Assembly (NCBI GenBank): GCA_036556905.1
Contig: DATBIM010000103.1
Span: 1 to 64,000 of the forward strand
Origin: 40CM-4-69-5 sp036556905
GTDB lineage: Bacteria; Methylomirabilota; Methylomirabilia; Rokubacteriales; CSP1-6
Reading direction: 5' to 3'
Length of the DNA: 64,000 nucleotides
Below are positions 58,006 through 64,000 of this stretch, one piece after another (within the stretch, counting starts at the first letter, position 1; each line of letters opens with the position of its first letter). Below the pieces are notes generated by a model that saw only the letters and a list, made by a program, of their open reading frames with translations, had not been told where the DNA came from and did not search any database. A program made the translations under genes and the position numbers.

Positions 58006-60105
58006 GTGCGCATCGCGATCGGCTGTGACCACCGCGGCTTCCCCTACAAGGGCGCGGTCGCCGGCGCGCTGGCGACCGACGGTCACGAGCTCATCGACTG
58101 CGGGACCCACTCGGCGGCGCCCGCCGATTACCCCGACTTCGCGCGGGCCGTGGGCACCGCGGTGCGCGATGGGCACGTCGACCTGGGCGTGCTCATCTGC
58201 GGCAGCGGCGCCGGCGTGTCCATCGCCGCCAACAAGATCCGCGGCGTGCGGGCAGCCCTCTGCCACGACCTGGTCACCGCGCGCCAGGCCCGTGAGGACG
58301 ACGCCGCCAATGTCATCTGCATGGGGTCCCGGGTGGTGAGCCAGGAGCAGGCCGTGGAGCTGGCCCGCGCCTTCGTGGATGCCCGCTTCTCCGGGGCCGA
58401 GCGACACGTCCGGCGGTTGGCCAAGGTACTGGCCCTGGAGGCCGGCCTGACGCCCTCGGCGGCGGCCTCGCCAGAGCTCTGGCCCACCGGTCCCGTGCTC
58501 ACGGATGCGCTCGAACGGCTGCAGCGTCGCGGGGTCGGCGCTCGGATCTGGAAGCGAGATGCCACGCTGTGGAGTGAGGGCGGCGGCGGGCCAGCGGCCA
58601 TCAGCCAGCGGCTGGGCTGGCTCGACGTCCCCACCACCATGCGCACCGAGGTGAGCGCGCTGCGCGAGCTCGCCGCCGGGCTCCACGCCGAGGGCTTCAC
58701 GGATGCCGTCTTGCTCGGCATGGGCGGCTCGAGCCTGGCGGCCGAAGTGCTCGCCACGACCTTCCCGCCCGGCGCCAGCGGCCTGGCCTTGACGGTGCTC
58801 GATACGACGGACCCCGGAGCGATCCGGGGCATGCGCGAGCGGCTCAAGCTCGCCCACACGGTGTTCCTGGTCGCGTCCAAGTCGGGGACGACGACGGAGA
58901 TGCTCGCGCTCTACCGCTTCTTCCGCGCCGAGCTCGAGGCGCAGGTGGCCAGGCCGGGGGCGCACTTCGTCGCCATCACCGATCGCGACACGCCGCTGGC
59001 GCGCCTGGCCGCCGACGGGCGTTTCCTCCGCACATTCCTCAACCCCGCGGACATCGGCGGGCGGTTCTCGGCGCTGTCGCTCTTCGGTCTGGTCCCGGCC
59101 GCGCTCATCGGCGTGGACCTCGAGCGCCTGCTGGAGCGCGCCGCCGCGATGGCCGCCGCCTGCGGCCCCCAGGTCGCGGCGGCGGACAACCCCGGCCTCC
59201 GGCTGGGCGCCGCGCTGGGCGGGTTCGCGCTGGCCGGGCGTGACAAGGTCACGCTCGTGCTGTCCGAGCCGATCCGGGCACTGGGCGCCTGGCTCGAGCA
59301 GTTGCTCACCGAGTCCACCGGCAAGCACGGTCGTGGCCTCGTCGTCGTCAATGAAGAACCCCTGGGGCCCCCGGAAGCCTATGGCCCGGACCGGCTCTTC
59401 GTCGCCCTGACCCTGGGCGACGATCCCGAGCCCGTCCGGCGGCTGGGGCCGCTGCAGGCCGCCGGTCATCCCGTGATCAGGCTGCCGCTGGCCGAGTGCG
59501 CCGACGTCGGCGGGGAGTTCTTCCGGTGGGAGTTCGCGACGGCGGTGACCGGTGTCGTGCTGGAGGTGAACCCCTTCGACGAGCCGAATGTCGCTCAGGC
59601 CAAGGACGCAACCCAGGCCGCGCTGGCGACGTACAGGGAGCGGGGCCGCCTGCCCGAGTGGCCCCCCGATAGCATCGAGGAGGTGGTCCGCGTCATCAGC
59701 CAGGCGCAGCCCGGCGACTACATTGCGCTGCTAGCCTACGTCACCCCGACCGCGGCGAACGCGGCGGCGCTGTCACGCCTGCGCCTCGTCCTGCGTGACG
59801 GCACGGGCCTGGCCACCACCGTCGGCTACGGCCCGCGCTACCTGCACTCCACGGGGCAGCTCCACAAGGGGGGACCGCCCACGCCCATCCTGGTCATCCT
59901 CGCCTCCGAGGACACCGAGGATCTGCCGATCCCCGGCGAGCGCCATGGCTTCGCCACACTCAAGCTGGCCCAGGCGCTGGGGGACCTGGCCACGCTGCGG
60001 GCCGCCCACCGGCGGGCCCTCTGGGTTCCCATACGCGGCTCCGTCGTCGAGGCCGTCGAGCGGCTGAGCGCGGCCCTGGCGCCGACTCTCCGCGGGCCAC
60101 GCTGA
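58006..60105 (+). CDS. rpiB-pgi: Ribose-5-phosphate isomerase B / glucose-6-phosphate isomerase fusion
   Basis: A 699-aa two-enzyme protein. Residues ~1-150 are RpiB: IAIGCDHRGFPYKGAV, CGTHSAAPADYPDFARAV and the active-site CGSGAGVSIAANKIRGVRAA. Residues ~165-690 are Pgi: GMGGSSLAAEVL, SKSGTTTEMLAL, EPIRALGAWLEQLLTESTGK, EVNPFDEPNVAQAKDAT and the catalytic LHSTGQLHKGGPP. Related fusions join transaldolase to Pgi; an RpiB-Pgi chain is unusual. It links ribose-5-P isomerisation with the hexose-P pool. GTG 58006; the TGA overlaps gnd (TGATG). Confidence 0.9.
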   Translation: MRIAIGCDHRGFPYKGAVAGALATDGHELIDCGTHSAAPADYPDFARAVGTAVRDGHVDLGVLICGSGAGVSIAANKIRGVRAALCHDLVTARQAREDDAANVICMGSRVVSQEQAVELARAFVDARFSGAERHVRRLAKVLALEAGLTPSAAASPELWPTGPVLTDALERLQRRGVGARIWKRDATLWSEGGGGPAAISQRLGWLDVPTTMRTEVSALRELAAGLHAEGFTDAVLLGMGGSSLAAEVLATTFPPGASGLALTVLDTTDPGAIRGMRERLKLAHTVFLVASKSGTTTEMLALYRFFRAELEAQVARPGAHFVAITDRDTPLARLAADGRFLRTFLNPADIGGRFSALSLFGLVPAALIGVDLERLLERAAAMAAACGPQVAAADNPGLRLGAALGGFALAGRDKVTLVLSEPIRALGAWLEQLLTESTGKHGRGLVVVNEEPLGPPEAYGPDRLFVALTLGDDPEPVRRLGPLQAAGHPVIRLPLAECADVGGEFFRWEFATAVTGVVLEVNPFDEPNVAQAKDATQAALATYRERGRLPEWPPDSIEEVVRVISQAQPGDYIALLAYVTPTAANAAALSRLRLVLRDGTGLATTVGYGPRYLHSTGQLHKGGPPTPILVILASEDTEDLPIPGERHGFATLKLAQALGDLATLRAAHRRALWVPIRGSVVEAVERLSAALAPTLRGPR

Positions 60106-60998
60106 TGGATATCGGCTTCGTTGGACTCGGTCGAATGGGCGGCAACATGGTGGCGCGCCTCGGGCAGCAGGGCCACACCGTGGTCGGCTACGATCCGGCA
60201 GCCACGGCTCGTCAGGCCGCGGAATCGACAGGCGCCCGGGTGGCGCGCTCACTGCCCGACCTCGTGGAGGCGCTGGCGCTGCCACGGGTGGTGTGGGTCA
60301 TGGTGCCGGCCGGAGCGCCGACCGAGTCGGTGATCGCAGAGCTGGCCGGGCTGTTGAGCCCGGGGGATGCGATCATCGACGGCGGCAACACGCATTACAA
60401 AGACGACGCGCGGCGGGCCAGCGAGCTCGGGGCTCGCGGCCTGGCCTACCTCGACGCCGGCGTCAGCGGTGGGATCTGGGGACGGGAGCTCGGCTATTGC
60501 CTGATGGTGGGAGGCGAATCCACCACGGTGGCCCGCCTGGCCCCCGTGTTCACGGCGCTGGCCCCGGCCCACGGCTGGCTGCACGTGGGGGCGGTGGGCA
60601 GTGGCCACTACGTCAAGATGATCCACAACGGGGTCGAGTACGGGATGATGCAGGCCTACGCCGAGGGCTTCGAGCTGATGTCGGTGTCCGACTATGGCCT
60701 CGATCTTGCCGCCATCGCCGGGCTGTGGAACCGGGGCAGCGTGGTCCGCTCGTGGCTCCTGGAGCTGACCGCCGATGTGCTCGCCACCGACCCCAAGCTC
60801 AGCGGGGTCCGGGCCTGGGTGGAAGACTCGGGCGAGGGGCGCTGGACGGTCGCGGATGCCGTGGACAAAGCCGTGCCCGCCCCGGCCCTCACCGCCGCCC
60901 TCTTCGCGCGCTTCCGGTCACGCCGCGAGGACTCCTTCGCCGACCGGCTGCTGGCGGCGCTCCGGCGCGCGTTTGGGGGCCATGCCGTCCGCCGATGA
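60105..60998 (+). CDS. gnd: 6-Phosphogluconate dehydrogenase, decarboxylating (short form)
   Basis: A 297-aa YqeC/GntZ-type enzyme converting 6-phosphogluconate to ribulose 5-phosphate, shorter than the ~470-aa GndA type. It has IGFVGLGRMGGNMVARLG, substrate motif DAGVSGGIWGRELGYCLMVGG, and catalytic GHYVKMIHNGVEYGMMQAYAE. NAD specificity is usual in this group. ATG 60105 shares a base with the previous stop; the gene overlaps zwf by 17 bases. Confidence 0.92.
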   Translation: MDIGFVGLGRMGGNMVARLGQQGHTVVGYDPAATARQAAESTGARVARSLPDLVEALALPRVVWVMVPAGAPTESVIAELAGLLSPGDAIIDGGNTHYKDDARRASELGARGLAYLDAGVSGGIWGRELGYCLMVGGESTTVARLAPVFTALAPAHGWLHVGAVGSGHYVKMIHNGVEYGMMQAYAEGFELMSVSDYGLDLAAIAGLWNRGSVVRSWLLELTADVLATDPKLSGVRAWVEDSGEGRWTVADAVDKAVPAPALTAALFARFRSRREDSFADRLLAALRRAFGGHAVRR

Positions 60999-62472
60999 AC
61001 CGTTCACGCTGATCATTTTCGGTGCGTCCGGCGATCTCACGCGCCGCAAACTGATCCCCGCCCTGTTCGCGCTCTACGCCTCGCGTACCTTGCCCGAGCC
61101 CTTCGCCATCGTCGCCGTGGCCCGCACCGAGATGGCGGACGAGGAGTTCCGGCGGCGGATGCGGGAGGGGATCGCCGAATTCGGCCGTGTCCAGCCGGCC
61201 TCGGAGGGCGTTTGGGAGCGCTTCGCCCGCACGCTCAGCTACCTGCCCGGGGACCCCAGGGACCCGGCGCTCTACTCCCGCCTGCAGGCGTTCGTCGCCG
61301 AGATCGAACGGGGGCGGCCCGGCTCCGAGAATCGGTTGTTCTACTGCGCCACACCGCCCAGCCTCTACGACGACATCGTGGAGCACCTCGGGGCCAACGG
61401 TCTGGCCCGTGGCCCGGGGGGCTGGACCCGGATCATCGTGGAGAAGCCCTTCGGCCGCGACGCGGCGACGGCCCGGGCTCTGAATCGCCAGCTCGCCCGC
61501 GTCTTCCGCGAGGAGCAGGTCTACCGGATCGACCACTACCTGGGCAAGGAGACCGTGCAGAATCTCCTCGTCTTCCGCTTCGCCAACGAGATCTTCGAGC
61601 CGGTCTGGACGCGGGAGCACGTGGCCCACGTCCAGATCACCGTGGCCGAGACGATCGGGGTGGAGGACCGCGGTGCCTACTACGAGGAGGCGGGCGCGCT
61701 CCGGGACATGATGCAGAATCACCTGCTCCAGCTCCTCTGCCTGATCGCCATGGAGCCGCCGGTGACCTTCGACGCCGCGCCCGTCCGCGATGAGAAGAAC
61801 AAGGTGCTGCAAGCCATCCGCCCCATCGACCCCGCCCTCACCGACGAGGTGGCCGTCCGTGGCCAGTACACGCCGGGCTTCGCGTACGGGCGCCCGGCCG
61901 TGGGCTACCGGCAGGAAAAAGGTGTGCGCCCGGACTCGCGGACGGAGACCTACGCCGCCCTCAAGCTCGCGGTCGACAGCTGGCGATGGGCCGGAGTGCC
62001 CTTCTACCTCCGCACGGGCAAGCGTCTGGGCCGTCGGGTGAGCGAGATCGTCATCCAGTTCCGGCGGACGCCCCACCTGATCTTCCGGCGCGATCCCGCC
62101 GGCGTGGCGCCCGACGTCCTCGTGATCCGCATCCAGCCTGACGAGGGCATCGCCCTCACCGTGAACGCGAAGATTCCGGGCCAGGATCTCCGACTGGGGC
62201 CGGTGACGCTGGACTTCCGCTACGGCGAGGTGTTCGGTGCTCAGCCGCCCGAAGCCTACGAGCGGCTGCTCCTGGACGCTATCCATGGCGACGCCACGCT
62301 GTACGCTCGGGGCGACTGGGTGGAGCAGGCGTGGACGATCCTGGACCCGGTACTCCAGACGTGGCAGCAGCCCGGTGCCGGCCCCCTGGCCCTCTACCCC
62401 GCCGGGTCGTGGGGGCCGCGGGAGGCAGACGCCCTCATCGGCCGCGACGGCGGCGCCTGGCGAAACCCGTGA
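60982..62472 (+). CDS. zwf: Glucose-6-phosphate 1-dehydrogenase
   Basis: A 496-aa enzyme, the entry step of the oxidative pentose-phosphate pathway. The NADP motif is GASGDLTRRKLIPAL and the active site RIDHYLGKETVQN (catalytic His, Lys). C-terminal substrate features such as WAGVPFYLRTGKRLG and LDFRYGEVF are intact. ATG 60982 lies inside gnd and is the family start (MPSADEPFTLIIFGASGD). It is the last gene of the + operon, nine bases from a convergent gene. Confidence 0.95.
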   Translation: MPSADEPFTLIIFGASGDLTRRKLIPALFALYASRTLPEPFAIVAVARTEMADEEFRRRMREGIAEFGRVQPASEGVWERFARTLSYLPGDPRDPALYSRLQAFVAEIERGRPGSENRLFYCATPPSLYDDIVEHLGANGLARGPGGWTRIIVEKPFGRDAATARALNRQLARVFREEQVYRIDHYLGKETVQNLLVFRFANEIFEPVWTREHVAHVQITVAETIGVEDRGAYYEEAGALRDMMQNHLLQLLCLIAMEPPVTFDAAPVRDEKNKVLQAIRPIDPALTDEVAVRGQYTPGFAYGRPAVGYRQEKGVRPDSRTETYAALKLAVDSWRWAGVPFYLRTGKRLGRRVSEIVIQFRRTPHLIFRRDPAGVAPDVLVIRIQPDEGIALTVNAKIPGQDLRLGPVTLDFRYGEVFGAQPPEAYERLLLDAIHGDATLYARGDWVEQAWTILDPVLQTWQQPGAGPLALYPAGSWGPREADALIGRDGGAWRNP

Positions 62473-62481
62473 GGCGGTCGG

Positions 62482-62883
62482 CTACTTCGCGGTCTGGAGC
62501 GCGCGGCTCGCCGTCAGCTCCACGTAGGTGTACCACCAGCCCTCCCACAGGCGTACCTGCAAGGAGTTGGCGGACTTCTCGAACACCTGCATGATGCCCT
62601 GCTTGCCGTTGGTGGTGTTGCTCACGCTCCGCCAGCCGTTCGCCTCGAGGGTCGTCCGCATGGCCAAGCCCAGGCTGTTGATCTCGATCCGGCCCCGATA
62701 GATCAGACGCGCCGCCTTGACCGATGGCGACTCGATCACCGTGGCTCGGTCCTCGACGAAGCTGAGGCCCCGCGGGACGGGGATGTCCTCGAACTCGCTC
62801 CGGGTGGTCTTGGTCTGGCCAGTAGCGCACGCTGCCGCCAGAGAGGCAGCGAGGACGACGAGGAGGATTCTCTTGGCGTTCAC
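62482..62883 (-). CDS. Putative lipoprotein of unknown function
   Basis: A 133-aa exported protein with a signal peptide and lipobox (RILLVVLAASLAAACATG; Cys ~19). The mature part is alpha/beta with FEDIPVPRGLSFVEDRATV, AARLIYRGRIEINSLG and a final WEGWWYTYVELTASRAL. A similar layout occurs in small outer-membrane-associated lipoproteins. GTG 62883 is the start that places the signal correctly. It is convergent with zwf and 63 bases from serA. Confidence 0.72.
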   Translation of the reverse strand: MNAKRILLVVLAASLAAACATGQTKTTRSEFEDIPVPRGLSFVEDRATVIESPSVKAARLIYRGRIEINSLGLAMRTTLEANGWRSVSNTTNGKQGIMQVFEKSANSLQVRLWEGWWYTYVELTASRALQTAK

Positions 62884-62946
62884 GGCGACCAGCCTAGCAA
62901 GCGGCCCCGCCGGCAACCAAACAAATTAGGCGAGCCGGCGAGCGCG

Positions 62947-64000
62947 TTAGACGAGGCGAATAAAGCGAGCGAAGTCGGCTTCGACGGCGCGCGCCACCTG
63001 GCTCACCTGGGCCGCGGGGAGCTCCTCATCGAGGATGAGCACGACGATGGCACGCCCCCGCTTCGTCTTGCGCCCGACGTGCATCGAGGCGATGTTGACG
63101 CCCATGCCGCCCAGCGTCGTGCCGATGCGGCCCACCATCCCGGGGCGGTCCTCGTAAGAAAGCACCAGGATGTACCCCTCCGGCGTGAACTCGATGTAGA
63201 GGTCGCGAAGCCGGACGATCCGGGGCTGGCCGTCGAACACCGTGCCGGCGATGATCTTGCGCCCTTCGGCCGTGTGCGTGGTAACCGTGAGCAGGCTGTT
63301 GTAGCCGTGGGTCTCGTCCTCGCGACCGACCTTCACCTCCACGCCCCGCTCGCGGGCCACCAGGTGGGCATTGACGAGGTTGACCGGAGTGGCCATGACG
63401 GGAGCCAGCAGCCCGGTCAGCACGGCCCGGGCGATCAGCTCGGTATCGGCCTGGGCGAGCTGGCCGGCCACGGTCACCTCGACCCGAGCCAGGTGCTCGG
63501 GGTCGAGCTGCACGCAGAAGCGGCCCAACCGCTCGGCCAGCGCGATGAAGGGGCGCAGCGCGGCCAGGGCCGCCGGCGCGCCCACCGGGATGTTGACCGC
63601 GTGCTCGACGAGCTCGCCGTCCCGGAAGGCCACGATCTGCCGGGCGACGTCGAGGGCGACGTTGACCTGGGCTTCCGCGGAGTTCGCGCCCAGGTGCGGC
63701 GTGACGATCACCCGCGGATGGCTGATGAGCCGGCGCACGGCCTCGCTCCGCGGTGGCTCCTCGCTCCAGACGTCGATGGCGGCCCCCGCCACCTGTCCGG
63801 ACTCCAGAGCCTCGAGGAGATCGCCTTCGTGGATGATGCCGCCCCGGGCGCAGTTCACGATCCACACGCCCCGCTTCATCCGGGCGAACTCACGGGCGGC
63901 GAGCATGTGCTCGGTCTCCTCGGTCAGCGGCACGTGGACGGTGATGATGTCGGCCCCGCGGACCAGCGTGTCGAGGTCCACCAGGCGCGCGCCGACCTCC
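62947..64000 (-). CDS. serA: D-3-phosphoglycerate dehydrogenase, partial (N-terminus beyond window)
   Basis: The visible 350 codons are the C-terminal two thirds of a type-1 (long) PGDH. Seen are NAD-domain end ADIITVHVPLTEETEHML, VNCARGGIIHEGDLLEAL, active-site Glu in WSEEPP and catalytic His in TPHLGANSAEAQVNVA. The allosteric substrate-binding domain follows (FIALAERLGRF...), then a C-terminal ACT domain (YEDRPGMVGRIGTTLGGMGVNI). It catalyses the first step of serine synthesis, and the ACT domain suggests serine feedback. The start lies to the right of the window. Confidence 0.93.
   Translation of the reverse strand, partial: EVGARLVDLDTLVRGADIITVHVPLTEETEHMLAAREFARMKRGVWIVNCARGGIIHEGDLLEALESGQVAGAAIDVWSEEPPRSEAVRRLISHPRVIVTPHLGANSAEAQVNVALDVARQIVAFRDGELVEHAVNIPVGAPAALAALRPFIALAERLGRFCVQLDPEHLARVEVTVAGQLAQADTELIARAVLTGLLAPVMATPVNLVNAHLVARERGVEVKVGREDETHGYNSLLTVTTHTAEGRKIIAGTVFDGQPRIVRLRDLYIEFTPEGYILVLSYEDRPGMVGRIGTTLGGMGVNIASMHVGRKTKRGRAIVVLILDEELPAAQVSQVARAVEADFARFIRLV

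Noticed and set aside
1..64000. CRISPR array, tRNA, rRNA or phage module
   Set aside because: None seen: no regularly spaced repeats, no cloverleaf-like or rRNA sequences, no structural phage genes.

Overview
This is a high-GC (roughly 70%), densely coded bacterial window. It has no rRNA, tRNA or CRISPR array that I can see. Most genes sit in long operons whose members overlap by ATGA, GTGA or TGATG. The gene set includes a hopanoid operon, Mla lipid transport, a SoeABC-like molybdoenzyme, a tungsten aldehyde oxidoreductase operon, a UGSC selenoprotein and a TRAP solute receptor. This fits a soil or groundwater Rokubacteria/Methylomirabilota-type organism. That assignment is inference from gene content, not proof.

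Layout. 1-3277: a decayed island in which a DUF222-HNH nuclease gene is split by a ~1.5-kb insertion with near-perfect terminal inverted repeats; the insertion carries a serine-recombinase tail, a broken membrane-protein gene and an intact 51-codon gene. 3278-10058 (-): a sulfur locus with a coiled-coil protein, YeeE/YedE transporter, TauE/SafE exporter, a fused FeS/NrfD subunit and a molybdopterin catalytic subunit. 10279-12363 (-): an EF-G-like GTPase. 12539-20876 (-): one long overlapping operon, hpnH, a 106-aa unknown, hpnG, hpnA, a squalene/phytoene synthase, two zinc dehydrogenases, a 41-aa coupled ORF, ispH and thrC. 21015-33256 (mostly +): shc, mlaEFDC, a ThDP decarboxylase of the phosphonopyruvate/sulfopyruvate type, a LicC-like nucleotidyltransferase, a CDP-alcohol phosphotransferase, inositol-phosphate synthase and an HpnN-type RND transporter, with a 2OG oxygenase antisense. 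Together these two divergent operons look like a lipid locus: they make hopanoids, modify head groups and move lipids to the outer membrane.

33343-48027: TRAP receptor, MscS channel, haem-oxygenase-like oxidase, second molybdoenzyme, MFS transporter, TfoX-like protein, malate synthase, methylmalonyl-CoA epimerase, Nudix, aldo/keto reductase, CopD/CopC, GNAT and a beta-hydroxyacid dehydrogenase. 48157-53137 (-): an AorABC-like operon with a GYD-domain protein and a second beta-hydroxyacid dehydrogenase, ending in a clear terminator. 53276-55736 (-): a thioesterase, then a UGSC selenoprotein read through an in-frame TGA followed by a SECIS-like hairpin, with its usual companion gene. 55776-62472 (+): an oxidative pentose-phosphate operon with an unusual RpiB-Pgi fusion. 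62482-64000 (-): a lipoprotein and serA, cut by the window edge.

The observations most worth following are the selenocysteine gene with its SECIS, the candidate lipid head-group pathway beside mla and hpnN, the nuclease gene split by an ITR element, and a family of G-rich hairpin repeats, one of which sits in frame inside a coding sequence.
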